64,000 nt of DNA from Nematostella vectensis (lineage: Eukaryota > Cnidaria > Anthozoa > Actiniaria > Edwardsiidae). The stretch lies in the NCBI RefSeq assembly GCF_932526225.1, contig NC_064034.1, positions 13,528,887 through 13,592,886 of the forward strand, written 5' to 3'. Positions 37,064 through 50,400 of the stretch are shown in pieces; the first letter of the stretch is position 1, and each line of letters starts with the position of its first letter. The notes under the pieces were generated by a model. The model was not told where the DNA came from. It saw only the letters and a list, made by a program, of their open reading frames with translations, and searched no databases. Made by a program: the position numbers and the translations under genes.

Positions 37064-40000
37064 AAGACCTTAATCTACGCTATCGTTGGGATTCCCGGGA
37101 AGTGATATCGGTGCTAATCCTATTATATGATGGGCTTATATCCCACAGTATTATCTTATCCAGTATTAGCGAGGCTTTTTACTGCATCTTGGAAATAGAC
37201 ACGCTTAGAAGAGATGGGGTTACCTTACACATTTTACCTGGAAATAGAAATTAAACTTTCTAAGGCAGTGCCCAAGGGCAATATAACAACTTTTTTTCCA
37301 CGAATACTGTCATGATTTGTTCACAGTCTGTAGTGAACGTGCAATTAAAAAAATGTGCGAACATTAGTACTAATTGATTCTACTGTCAGATGTCAAGTAA
37401 AAAGTTACCCTTAGGTGAAGAATAATCAATCTATGTATTATTCCTAAAACCATCGATGATTTTCGTGTTCCCTAAACTTCAGCAGTTGCTCCGAAAACAT
37501 GTGTCGAGTGTCTTTATACCACATTAATAATCAGCCTCAATTCCTTTTTATCAAGAGTCCTTTAGATTCCTGGCATGGAATTTCCCACTAACACACAAAG
37601 ACACTCCAGGTGATTATCTTAAGTCATAAATACCTATGGAAAAATTAACGGTCCAAATTAACAATATAGCCCCAGAACAGTTAAAGAATGGAATATTTCT
37701 TCTACAAATTTACCAAATAATACGAGACAGGTCGTAGGAGCGTAATACAGCGCGCAGCGGACAGGAAGTTTTGTGTGCATCTTGCAATACAGTGTCCCAT
37801 AGTACTAGGCAAAAAACTACCACACTTTATGACAAAATTCTTAGACAAACATACTCTACAGCTGAGAGACTGATCGTTAGAAAGACCTGCTGAATGATGG
37901 ATATTTCCCGAGGGTTGAAAATGCGTGGCTTCTGATGGACATCCGTGTCTTGATATAATATTGAAATGTTGACTGTAGCATCTTACTAACGTTATGACAA
38001 TTACGCTATCAGTTTTGGGCCCTTATTAGAAGTCATCCCAATATCCTCGCCCTAAGAACAGCACTTTTCAACTGCGTGTTTTTCAGGAGACAGAAAAACC
38101 CAACAACGATTAAAATATATTTTTGGAGCCATTTTCTTTTTTTTGGGGGGGAAAGGTAGAGTTATTCAGGAAACTAAGCGGCGATGAAATGATTGTCGCA
38201 ACATGATTTTGATACAGTTTTACAGGATATTGCAACGTCTGTGCGCTGACTTATTCATGTTATTCAACTAGGAACGAGCCGATTAAATGCGATATCGCGT
38301 TTAAAGAGGCCCATTGCATTATGTCGACAAATTCAGATACTTATAAATATCAACAAATCACGTCATGAGAAGATTCCATTGATTTCCACACTTCCGACGT
38401 ATCATCAAAACAACAAAAAATATCCAAAATATTTCTCTACTTATTCCTGCTCACCAAATTAATTTGCAACTAAATGCTATTACTAAGTGGAAGTCAGTTT
38501 GGTTTTGTTGAGTGAATTGCTACGAGTATTTGGGTTGACTAGCTTATCGGATTGGATAATGGTTTGTATGAGTCCGTGGGAAAGACGGCACGTGCGCATA
38601 ACTTTTATACCTCGAGTAATTATCCCTTCACTAATCCACATTCATTCAAGTTATCCGACAATCAATTATCGATCTCACTAGTATCGTCACTTCCGAGCTA
38701 CTCACAAATCGCAACAGCACTAAGAGTATAAAGTACCCGACAGCGAGGTACGCCGCTACAACCGCCTGATTGCGAAGACGTCCAAACGCTGCATCAAAGG
38801 TGAGCCCGAACATTCCCTTCCAATCCACAAAGAAACAACTAGAGGTGAATTCCTGACACACTTTTAACAATTATATACTTGTTTTTCCGTTAGAATTAAT
38901 TTCCACGGTTAATCGTTACTTTTGCACGCATTTTGTTAAGGACATCGGATATTGCAATGTTAACGCCCAAAGCTACTGTTAGATTAAGCAAAACAGTTTT
39001 TTTTGGAGGGCTAAGAATTGCCTGAGTTTTCCCAAACTTGCGCACTGCAGTTACTTTTCCAAAGCAAATACATAGAGTGGGATACATTTCCTACTAATGA
39101 ACAAAGTACATTTAGAAATTGGGCCGTCATTTTAGTAGTTACTACCTAATGCTCTTCCATTAACGCAAGGCCAGACTGATGTGAAGCAAAGTGTTTTCCG
39201 GCTAATATTCTGTACAGATCGTTAAATAAGCTAGAAATATCTCTGTGTGTTTATAGAGAGCATATAATAGTGATGATTATAAAGCAATTTTGTCGTTGTC
39301 CGTGTAAAAAGGCATTAAGATAATTGACGCGAGGGATCTACGCTGTTAAACATCGTTTAAAAAAGTAGGAAGCAACTTTACGATGATTTTCTTTTTACAC
39401 ATTAACGACTCTAGTAATCTAAACTTTTATTGTTTCATTGGCTCATTGTTTGTTGTGTATTATATCAAACATTCCGCTGGTTTTCTTAACAGAGATTACA
39501 TTTATTTCACTTTGGTAGGGAACAACGGCAACCAAAAAATCTGCCATTGTTTATCAATTTTATTTTTTTGCGGCGACAAGGCACTCTATTAAATCCAAGT
39601 TAGGTCTCTTGTATACAAAAAGAAATGGATTTGCACGATAAAATCGTTATTAGCCGATAATAGCCTTTCTATTTTCAAATTGCTCTATGTCACACTTATT
39701 TTTTTCTGCTAATGCTGAAAATGCAAGTATATAAAAATGCAAGTGGAGCATGTGCCCTGCATTAGTCAGAACTCCGTGCAAATTTCAACCATTCTTGACG
39801 ATAAAAACGCAAAAACATAAAAGCCCCTTGCGCAAAAATTCTTATTTTTGTAAATAGTTTGAAAAATCTGCGGGAGCATATGAAAATAAAAGCATTTCAG
39901 TGCGCGTACAAGCTATAGTCTTTGGTTCCAAATTCGTTTGATCCCTAATAGGCGTTCGCCTTTTTTCATCAACAAACTTAATTAAACTATGTAATAAATA

Positions 40001-41076
40001 AAGAAGTTATCAGTGGTCAGACTGCAGCTAACAGGATTAGGAGTATGCCATGGAGAATTTTATGAAGATTTCCCTAAATCAGCCAGAACTACGCCGCAAA
40101 TACACATTTTCATAACCTCTTCGCCAGCTTGCACCGTTAACTTGGATATTTCCCATTTTGAAAGGGTATCTAAGGGGTAACCACAAACAAGATTTCGTGT
40201 TAAACGAAGGTGGTCTGTGGTGGTTTACAATGTTATTTAATAAAGAATTTCAATATAAATGGTGGATTACCACTTGCAACAAAAAATAATAAGATGGGGC
40301 TACTGCAAATTAGACTGAAACAATATCACTCTAAAGGTAGTTGGCACTATTTAAACATCCGAAAACATGGCAACAATAAATTATGTAATATGAATTTTAC
40401 AAACGTAAGCAAGGTTGAGCCGGATTAAAACCAAAAGCTAATTAGCGGAAACCTCCTTCTGTACAAGACACTTTTCGACACATTTTGATAATGGAATAAA
40501 ATGATTTTTGTTTATTTTTTTGCATAGTTTTTTTTCGTCTTCAAGTTGTCTTTTTATGTCCTCCGTTTTGAACAAACAAAGCCTGCGATATATTACAAAT
40601 ATTGACCATTTTGTATATAAGCTACCGACATTGTCAAATTTTTATACAAAACGATTTTGGTTAAAAACGGTCAAATTCCGTATGCCATGAATACCTAAAA
40701 TTCTTACGTTATTTTAAAACATTGTCTGACATGCTATATTTTTAGCTGAACAATGGTTCAAGCTCCACCTTTCACTGGCATGCTCATATCTACCTATAAA
40801 ACAGTAGCCTTCGCCACACCCCATATATCCAACCACAGTCAAACCCTAGCATGCGCTGATTAATACACTTCACCTCTTTCTTAGAACTTGAGCTCATACT
40901 TAGAAGCCCTCCCCCAAGACCCAACTCTCACTCATTAGTATGGCAGCGTCACACTTGCATCTTTTCCATTTCAACCATACAACAAAATAACTTAAAATAG
41001 CTTAGCTATCGGGTGGGCACAAGGGCTGCGCACCCATCCCCCTGTTGCCAAATGTTATACTTTTCGAATTTATATC
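37064..41076. other. Non-coding stretch upstream of precursor 3
   Basis: No supported gene. A TATA-like AGTATATAAAAATGCAAG near 39727 could be a promoter of precursor 3, but no clear donor follows it. Confidence 0.4.
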
Positions 41077-41252
41077 TATGACTGTGCATCCCCTCCCTTC
41101 ACTTTTATAATAGCGCATCACCTTTTCAATCTCTTTCAGCTAAACCATACAACTCAATGACTAAGGCGCTATGACTGTGCAACCGCTCCCATCACTTTCG
41201 TTATACCGCATTACCCTTTCAATCTCTTTCAGCTAAACCATACAACACAATG
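41077..41252 (+). repeat. Duplicated leader and splice acceptor of precursor 3
   Basis: A segment of about 91 bp is present twice in tandem. Both copies contain CTATGACTGTGCA and end in TTTCAATCTCTTTCAG, then CTAAACCATACAAC. The downstream acceptor (ending 41232) precedes the start codon at 41250. The upstream acceptor (about 41141) would add a small upstream frame, ATG ACT AAG GCG CTA TGA. A third, weaker copy may exist near 40960. Confidence 0.8.
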
Positions 41253-41983
41253 GCCTCATCTCGCACCTTGGTAGCCTTTCTAGCTGTGTTCGTGCTGTGT
41301 GGAATGTTGATTCAGACCTCGGACGCCTTTCTAAGGAATGGCAGAGATGAGATCTACGCCAAGAAGCGCGCCGAGATGGGCTACCCTCCACGTTGGGAGG
41401 AGTACGAGAACCAGCTCTACCAGCGACGAGACGGTAAGACAAACCATCACAGTGTGCACTTCTAGGCTAGAGCATCTCCGAGGGTCACAATTGAAGGGCC
41501 TAAGGGGTAGCTTCGGGATAGCTGCTTAAATATGTGTACCATAACTGTAAAGTGCTAGCGCCCACAATAAATACAGATGCTTCGTTCTTATCTTAAAGGA
41601 ATGCTCGTTATCGCTCTACGATCGAATCAAAATCAAAATAACTTGGCTACACTTTTTTTCTAAAGAACCTCATTTTTTAAGAACGAGATTTCACCAGATT
41701 CTAAGAACATGCTCTAAACATGCCTGGGCTCAAATAGCAGCAAAATATTGTTGTTAGTCTGATGGTTTCTAAAATGCAGAATCGTATTGTCATGGTTCAT
41801 ATAGCATCTTATTTTTATACACTGAAGTTTAAGAACATTTTTAAGAACCTTTTCATCCTTGAAATGCTCCAAAAATAAGAACGGCCCAGCCTAAAGTGTT
41901 GCATATCATTTTTACTCATTTCTTATTAGCTCATTTATCTTTTATTCTATATTCCAGAGGATGCCAAGAGATCGAAACAGTAG
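41250..41983 (+). CDS. Antho-RNamide-type neuropeptide precursor, paralogue 3
   Basis: Coding exons 41250-41433 and 41958-41983 (phase-1 intron, GTAAGA donor, TATTCCAG acceptor) give 69 residues. The signal peptide is residues 1-26, with cleavage after QTSDA. The mature chain opens FLRNGRDEIYAKKRAE, the same six residues as paralogue 1, predicting Phe-Leu-Arg-Asn-NH2, the backbone of Antho-RNamide. The rest is cysteine-free and aromatic (PPRWEEYENQLYQRR), ending EDAKRSKQ from the short last exon. AATAAA lies at 42143. Its 3' UTR ends with TCAATAAAGAA, as in paralogue 2. The intron contains a copy of a dispersed repeat (41640-41905). The product is inferred to be secreted from neurons; the sequence itself shows only the secretion and processing signals. 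Confidence 0.83.
41640..41905 (+). repeat. Dispersed repeat, copy A (in intron of precursor 3)
   Basis: Shares GCTCCAAAAATAAGAACGGC, CAGCCT, a TTTAAGAACATTTTTAAGAA block and GTTAGTCTGATGGTTTCTAA with 47240-47485, in the same order and orientation. An interspersed element of unknown class; no coding capacity. Confidence 0.75.
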
Positions 41984-42148
41984 ACCACAGCCATAGACAA
42001 GGACGAATCACGTACAGAGGCCCATATATGGTGTACTAACGGTGCATGCGCAAATACCCGCTGATCGATGTTTTTAAGTCACTGCGGGCTCAATTGTATA
42101 AATAGAGTCAAATGTCGATAGTAGTGTCGTACTATTTAAATCAATAAA

Positions 42149-44712
42149 GAACAGAAATAGCTCTGATGTCGGAATGTTTTTTAAAGGGTTAATATAGCTT
42201 CAACGTTTACTCATTTGGATTAAAAAATTGATTATCTTCTTCTCGCGAGCGAGTGATGGCTATCTATCGAGCACGAACATTTGAGTGGAGCCATTCAGGT
42301 TATAGCTTGTAGCACCCTACATTCGGCTAAAGAAAATTTACCTCCTTCCGCAAAAATGAAATCAGTCGATAGCTTTTTAATTGTAGTTATCCCCTTGTTT
42401 ATTCCTCTAGTTTATCAAAAAATATTTTGTTAATCCTCCACAAAAATGAGTCCAACATTACTGCTTTGTAAAAAGGGGACATTTTCCCTGTGTGGAGTCT
42501 TATTTTGCACCTATTTGAATAAAATGTACGTTTAATTTAGATTTTCTTTCAAACTTTTAATTCTTATTTCCAAACTTTTTAATCTCTTCTCTTCTTCCTA
42601 CATTTTAAATATTTTTTTCCTTCTATTTTTATTTCTTCTTTCAAACAGAAAAAGATTGCCTTTCTCGGAATTCTCTTCGTGGGGAAACTATCTCTTAAAG
42701 AATGTCGATCACACACTCCTTTGTTATTGTTTATCATTGGAAATACAGCGACTTATTCGCAAGGAAACTTCAAAATAACAATCTACGAATGAAGTCTGAT
42801 ATGTTCTTGACGATATTTGATTGAAAATATCTTGGTTACTTGCTTGAATTAGCCGCTGGAAATGGATGCTTTGTGACTTGTCATTGAGCGGGGAGACTAA
42901 TCGGCCTGGTTTCCCTTTAAATATATAGTTTAAGTGTCCGTATTGAGCTTTCCTGAGTAAGTCTTCGCAAGCATCTAGCTAGCCCGTATAGCTATGCCTG
43001 TTAGATTGCTGTGTTCGCCAGATGGGGCAAAATACGCCTGGGGCAAAATCATCCTACTCCTTGACATCTGCCCTTGATCCAGAGGGACGGATCCCCCTTT
43101 GTAGCCATACAACGTGTCTCAAACTCTTTTATTATCTAAACCTCATTATGAAAACAAAACGTGACATTAGCCTATTGTTCCGCTGAACATAAAGAACAAA
43201 TAAACTCGACCTTTGTTGAGGGGGTTGAGTATTAAGAACTGAACGGTGAGCTCGGAGTTTAAGCAGGTACTGCATTATATCTCCGTCAAGGCCATAAGGA
43301 GAAGTAGTATTGGTAGCGTGAGGCAATTAACAGGATCATAGTTAAGCGAACACACGAGGCTTCGAAATGGATATCCCGATTGCTTGAAATAATGAATGAG
43401 CGGTGAACATATATGGCTCGTCGTGAATGATACATCAAGCCACTTTGTATCTGGTTGAAAAAGTGTTTTGGTAAATGACTTTGCAGAATTTAAAGACCAT
43501 GAATATTTTGTGGACATTTTGTTGTAGCCTTGCTTATATAAGAAATAGATAATTTTCAGCTGATTTCGACTATTCATACACTGCTACTAAAACGTGTTTG
43601 CCTTTGCCGTGTTTTCAAAGTTAGCCTAAATACTTACATGACTCAACAACATACAGTTACACTTTTTATAAAATTTGAATCACCCATGCCATGTAGACCT
43701 TTCTGTTTACCATGAAAACTGCTAACAACCGCCCCTCAATTCTTATGATAATGCCATCTTTTAAGAACTTAGGGAAGTCGTCAATGAACGTCTGTAGAAG
43801 AGTGGTTCTTTTGAATCAAAGCTTACAGTCTAATAAGAACACAGAGTGTGTTAAAACGTTAACCAGCGCTTTACTAACTTTGAGTAGTTGTTGTCGCGAG
43901 TAAAGCAATGTGTGTCCATCATGGTTCGAGCTATTATATCTTCATTATTGGCTCGAACAAAAGACTCTTAATGCCAATTAAGCTGGCCTTATTTTGCGGT
44001 TACTTTTAACCGAGACTGAAAGGCGACAAAAAGCTGACGTGAGCTAAGCAGCTCTAAAAGCACGAACTGTGCAACAGTGCTCTAAACGTCCCGTCTCTTT
44101 TCGTAGTCACGTTAACAGCGCGAGAACCAGTTGTGAAAAGTTTCAACGCATTCATTCGCAGCAAACTTCACGGACCTTTCAAACTATTTAAGAATCCCCC
44201 AGTCATCGAAAAGTATGCAAATGCATAGGTATCAATACTTTTGGTTGTTGCGCTGTAAGGTTAATGGTGTTTTCTAAAGTCAAATACAAATAGCGTAAGG
44301 ACTATAAGATGTGTAAACAGGGGAGCGCATCGTAAAGTATCAGTGAGCGAGTATTTGCACAGAACTAGAGGTGAGCCTGGTGTCGGACCGGAACACAGGC
44401 GCCATTCAGGCGCTAGGTCACGGCCAGACTTTTGGATAATAATCTGCAAATAATTTGCGGTACAAGTTCCTTCGAGACATTATTACTGTTAATTTAGAAA
44501 TGTCTATAAACATTAAAAATGGCTATTAGACCAAAATGTTCTATTTATTTCTAAAGAAGTAGAATAGTCAAATTCTTATTATTAGATACCCGGCCTTGAA
44601 GTTTATTTCGTCACTGTCAGCATCTGTGATAATGAGATTTTCGCTCAGTCATTTCTTTGCAAAAAAGTATTTCTGAGTTGGCTGTGTATTCCGTCAGCAG
44701 AAAAGGCTTGCC
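42149..44712. other. Intergenic, no gene seen
   Basis: Downstream of precursor 3. Small open frames on both strands have no recognisable domain. Confidence 0.4.
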
Positions 44713-45246
44713 CTTCTGAGGTCGCAACGCATGCTCGGCTCAGGTCGTAACGCAAGCTCGCCTCAGGGTGTAACGCATTCTCGTCTGAGGTTGTAACGCA
44801 TGCACTTCTGAGGTTGTAACGCATGCTCGGCTCAGGTCGTAACGCAAGCTCGCCTCAGGGTGTAACGCATTCTCGTCTGAGGTTGTAACGCATGCACTTC
44901 TGAGGTCGTAACCCATGCTCGTCTGAGGGCGTAACGCATGCTCGCCTTAGGGCGTAACGCAAGCTCGGCTCAGGTCGTCACGCAAGCTCGCCTGAGGGTG
45001 TAACGTATTCTCGTCTGAGGTTGTAACGCATGCACTTCTGAGGTCGTAACGCATGCTCGGCTCAGGGCGTACCGCATGCTCGATTGAGGTCGTAACGCAT
45101 TCTCGTCCGAGGTTGTAACGCATGCACTTCTGAGGTTGTAACGCATGCTCGATTGAGGTCGTAACGCAAGCTTGCCTGAGGGCGTAACGCATTTTCGTCT
45201 GATATTGTAACACACGGCTCAGGGCGTAACGAATTCTCGCCTCGGG
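44713..45246. repeat. Minisatellite, 23-bp unit with 92-bp higher-order repeat
   Basis: The unit is GTAACGCATGCTCGTCTGAG plus GTC; adjacent copies are 23 bp apart (AACGC at 44726 and 44749). The variants recur every fourth unit, so ATGCTCGGCT at 44731 returns at 44823. About 23 copies. Minus-strand open frames are by-products. Confidence 0.93.
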
Positions 45247-45945
45247 TATTTTATTTGTCATTTTATGTAGAATTACGAAAAATCACCTTCAAACTCCCTG
45301 TGTTTTGACAATCTCCCGCCAGAATGATTTTGCAACGCGCGCGACAATTTCAAGTTTCCTAAAAGTTTATTTGGGATAGAAAAGCAGCAAATAGTCTCTT
45401 CATACAAAGAAAAACAACAAATCACTCTAGGAATTTACCCCATAACCAGCTTAACGTATCCACAATCAAGAGAAGTTCTTTAGTGAATATATCTTATCGT
45501 CTGTGGAGGATTTAAAGCGAAAGAGGACATTTCTACGATCAATTCGAGTTGAGAACGACGTATCAATTTGGACTAAATTATTTAAAAAAATTGTTGGTCA
45601 AAACTCATAGAATGTCTTGTTTGGAAATTATTTATTTCTGGAGGATTAAAAGCATTGTGTGGAAATACATAATGGAGTTTATTGAATGATCATTAGCGAC
45701 CATCGACGAAAGTCAGAAGCGAAACCTCGCCTCGTGCAACCGTAAACCCGTAAGGTAAACAAAGTTGGAGATTCTATTTAGGAAAAAAATAAAAAAATAC
45801 ATACGGCCTTCGGCCTCAGTCAGTATTTTCAAGACTTCGGTTACGGTATTTCACGATACGGACCGACCCTTAGCTGGGAAATAAAATATATGTCTGCACA
45901 ACTACTTAGTTTACGCGCCTTTATATTATTTGGAAACAGTAAATA
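45247..45945. other. Intergenic, no gene seen
   Basis: AT-rich, without recognised genes or repeats. Confidence 0.4.
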
Positions 45946-46997
45946 CAAGAGAGCATAAGATGATAAGAGAGGGACACTTTGGTATTACCCGCGCGCCATG
46001 TCAATTCCGAATCCGGCTATTTTTAGTAACCACCACCCCACCACTGCGCGTGAGGATTCGCTACTTTTATTTTGTTCTACTCCCCCGCGGGTTGCCTGTT
46101 GTTGTTTTGCCAACTCGATAGGAATGAAAAGAGATCATGTAAAATAACTCGGAAGAATAAAACAGGTCTAACTTAAGTTACCAAGATTGGCAAATATACT
46201 CACAGAAAGCTAAATCCCTGAATAGTTTGACTGTTTTGTTTGTCTGAGCGGCGAAGTCAAATTAGAAAGAAAAAACCGACGAGTGATAAAATGGCTGTGA
46301 TACTGCGTTTGATTCAAATCCCGACACCAGCTTGTATAATAACAACATAATAATATAACATATAATAATAACAACATCATAGAAATACAGTAATATCTCC
46401 CTCTTTATTTCCTCACTTTTACAGATACTCAGATACTTCAGCTTGCTGGCTTTGATCATCACAAAAATGCATTCCCTCGCTACAAGGATAACTTTTATGA
46501 AATGTATTTTTCTTGGATTCCTTCTCAATTCACAGGAATACTCACAAAAATCAATATTATATCTAATGTCTAACTCACAGATTTCGTTTGATCATTAGGA
46601 AGATAATGAATGTTGAGAAACCAGGAAGAAGCAGCAAGTTAGAGCAAAATCGGTGATTGAAGCATGACGTTTTTCGCTCTTGATTTTGAATAAAGTCTCG
46701 TTTTGGAAATCTTGCAATCCTCGAAGTACTACATCCCCTTAATAAACCGCAAGTGCCTGTATCCTTGATGCTAGAATGAAATTTTCGATGGCATTTGTGC
46801 AAATAGGGTGTTTTTTTCGGTTTCAGTCACAAAACAGCGGGAAACAACAAGATGTAAATGCCAAAGCGCGGGGGTAGGGTGAGTAAAAATGCTCAAGCGC
46901 AGTGGTGGGGTGGTGGCTACTAAAAATAGCCGGATTCGGACGCGACATGGCGCGCGGGTAATACCAAAGTGTCCCTCTCTTATCTTATGCTCTCTTG
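45946..46997. mobile_element. Candidate non-autonomous transposon with inverted ends of about 110 bp
   Basis: 45946-46057 and 46888-46997 are inverted copies. Shared blocks include CAAGAGAGCATAAGA, AGAGAGGGACACTTTGGTAT, TACCCGCGCGCCATGTC and ATCCGGCTATTTTTAGTA. Weaker similarity continues inward. The interior of about 830 bp has no transposase-like frame. Target-site duplications were not identified with confidence. Confidence 0.7.
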
Positions 46998-47239
46998 GTA
47001 AATATGAGTGTATAAATAAGGCATCAATCTTTGCCACACGTTTGTGCATTGCCATTTAGTGATTTTATAGTGCGCCACGCACTACTACCGACACCGTGAC
47101 AGCCTAAAAGCAAACCAATACGGAAACGAAAAATGTCTTCTCTCTTCTCTTTTGAGATCGACATGAACTTTAATAGCCAATTAATTACAATAATTTTTTT
47201 TTGAGATTTTACCATATATCATTTCACCATATATCATGC

Positions 47240-47485
47240 TAAGAACTTGCCGATGCTCAGAATAGAAAAAAAAGTTTTGTTAGTGTGATGCGTTCTAAAA
47301 TTCAGAATCAAATTATGTTCATAATAACGACCTTAAATATTATTGCCATTGATCCGTTGTATAATTCTCTTCCTACTAGTTTATTGGGTGTTATATTTTC
47401 ATATTAAATAAAATTTAAAAACATTCTTAAGAACTATTCACAGCCTTAAATTGCTCCAAAAATAAGAACGGCTCAGCCTCAACTG
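47240..47485 (+). repeat. Dispersed repeat, copy B
   Basis: Partner of 41640-41905; diverged but colinear, ending GCTCCAAAAATAAGAACGGC then TCAGCCT. Confidence 0.75.
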
Positions 47486-50400
47486 AAAATCAGACGTGTA
47501 GCCAATCAGAATTCAGTGCGCATGAGAACATAAAGACATTAAGGAAACCACCTAATTATGATTTTCGTGTCAACCAAGACTGATTCATATATCCAGATTC
47601 GATAACTTTCTTGAAACTTTTTCTTAATCTTATCTTTTGGTATGATAGTTTATTTCTACTGTTTATTTCTACTATAAGTCATAATGCTTATGCTGAGTTT
47701 TTACACGGTTATAGCTTTAACGAAGATTCGGTAATGAGGTACCTTAGATAGCACCAAAGATAATACACTAAACGCATTTTTTTTGCTTCATCAATAAACC
47801 ATAAACTCTGTTTAGTCTTTTTTCATCTGATCGCTTATCGTTGGGTAAAAGATATAATTCGAATAACCCGTGTCAAAGAAGTACACCATTTCATTCAGTA
47901 TTTTCACAATTTTTCCATACTTCACTAGTTTTACTTGTTTGCTATATGATAAATCAAAAATTTGTTTTCAATTTATATAGCAGACAAAAAAAATTCTAAT
48001 TGATAAGAATTCGGTTAAGGAATGTTTTCCCTTATAAGGCTTTTAATTTCGGTAATCGGTAATTCGAACCATAAAAAGTAAAAAATAATAGCAACATTTT
48101 ATATTGATAATCTCTTATGTATTTGAGACCTCCGCGATTTGAGCAACATCGCTTTCTCCTGTCGAAAGGGCTCAAAATCCTACCTCTTCTAGAAACTTCG
48201 TCATCGATAAAACTCGCCAATCTTTCCAATGCTTTGTTCATTCATTTTCACACGCCAACGAGAAAACCACAGGTTCTACCAATAAATAAGTCATCCTACT
48301 TTGTTTTCAAAAGTAGTGTATTTTTGCAATAAAGAAGCAGAACGTTGAGAGATTTTGTGGTGCATTATTTTAACAGTGCACCATCAACATCTGTGCAGAC
48401 CCCAAACCACACAAAACCAATGGCAAGGGAAATATAGATAACATAGCACCGGAAACAAAATGAGAAATAATCACTATGGTGGCAGCGATGTGACGGGATT
48501 CCGATTCTTTGTTCGCGAAGTTTGATGATATGATGTGCTTTAGTTGGTTTAGCTACATATAGTCGAAGTCGAGGAGGACATATGGAGTCTTCTGGAGATA
48601 TAATGCACTAGTGCATCCTAGAGGTATCATTAACACGCATACCTATATCCTATTGCAATCTGCGGAGTGGTAAATGCGGTCGGAAGCTCATGACAAAGTT
48701 ATGAATGAAAGCTAGTCGTGTAAGATTAGAAAGCTGCTACCCACTCTTTCGGCTTTCACTTGCGACAAGACATCAATCTTAAATCGCTTATTTCCAGCAT
48801 GACTCATAGTCTCACCCGTAATTACTTTATTGCCCAGTTAATGATTCTGGAATAATCACTCCAATCACGGCTTTGTAAAATCTTAGGTTTGCAAGCCGGG
48901 GAAATTATTTTTACTGTGTTTTTAACTATATATCCCGAAATAATTAAGAGCTAAGGAGATGTAAGGTTGATAGATGTCTTGAACACTGAAAACTTCTCTG
49001 CTAACATAAGTATGATGCTATCTTTTGCCTAATAAAACCATCATCTTTGCGAAAAAGAAGCCAAATAGAGGAAGGTTTGAAAAATTTGTTTTGTTCAAGA
49101 TAAAAAAAGACTTACTGAGGTATATTATTTAAGGTAGTTTTTGTAGGAAATAGTGTCGAACCACGAGTTTAGGAATGGCATGCAAGATTCCACGAATTTA
49201 AACACACAAATAGATCGCGATACGATTAGAGTGCTAATTATAAGATTTCTCATAAACCATCGTAAACAAAACAGTTATAATTTGATTTCGTTATTCTTCC
49301 CAATCAGGAATAGTAATCACGAAAATAAATAAGCAAACTGTAAATGATAAAAATCATATTAATTCGATTGCCTTGAAATGGCATCGTGCTCAAAAAAATA
49401 ATTGTCAGAAATATCTTCATGGATATTTGCTCTTTGATAAAGATAACAGTTAGAAATACTTATATGAGGTAAGGATGTTTTTATATTTGATTGTTGTATT
49501 TGTTTCAAAACTGCCATGTTCTGATGACAACCGAATTCGAAATTTGGGTTAAGAAAAATTCTACATCATCGCTGGTTTTCGAAACTTAAAGAAATCGTTT
49601 TTCCCCCTCCAAATCGCCATTAAGCAGTAGGATGTCGAACGCAAGGCGGGTATATCAGGTTAAAAGATGAAAAGAGAGGGCATGTTACCAATCTATATTC
49701 TCTCCGTACCCTTTATATAAAGCACTCAGCATTTAGAATTTCTGTTCTAAACAAAAAAACAAAGCTTACATAACCTGTTTTTTTCAATTTTATAAAAATC
49801 ATCTGATCTATGTAGCCTTGCGCGTGGTGAAATTCATGTCTAAAATAGTCCATGAGTCCGTTATCAGAGAGGTAATCATGAATGATGGGCCAGCACCATC
49901 TGATAACGGCCCAGCTGGGCCACAGTCGCGGTGAAATACCTCCACTGACATGAAAATGACGAACCGGAAATCGTGCTTGTTACACCAATCCATGGCTACG
50001 GCAACCAGATGTTTCTTCCTTTAGGGATGAATTGGTCTGCCTTTTTTTGTTTTTGCCTTTTTAGCGATATTATCTTAAGATACGTTGCTCATAAATGCAC
50101 ATAACTTCGCGGTAGTATCACGAAAATAATCCCACAAAAAAAAGAAATACAGGAATACATTGAATTTAAAGCTGAACGATTATTATTTCACTCATAGTTT
50201 TATTTAACGCTATTTTTTTAAAACAAAGTATTTTATTTTGCTTTCATTAAAACTTTCATACTTTCAAACTATGAAAGCATCCCAAAATATAGATAGACGG
50301 ATTTCTACATGTTTTCTACAAGGTCATAACTTTTAGTATTTTTATTAACTCGTTAAACCTTTTAATTTTTTTAATGCATAACGGGGAAATTTAATTTTTT

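Noticed and set aside
44713-45246. CRISPR-like repeat array
   Set aside because: Units are contiguous 23-bp tandem copies without unique spacers, and the genome is eukaryotic.
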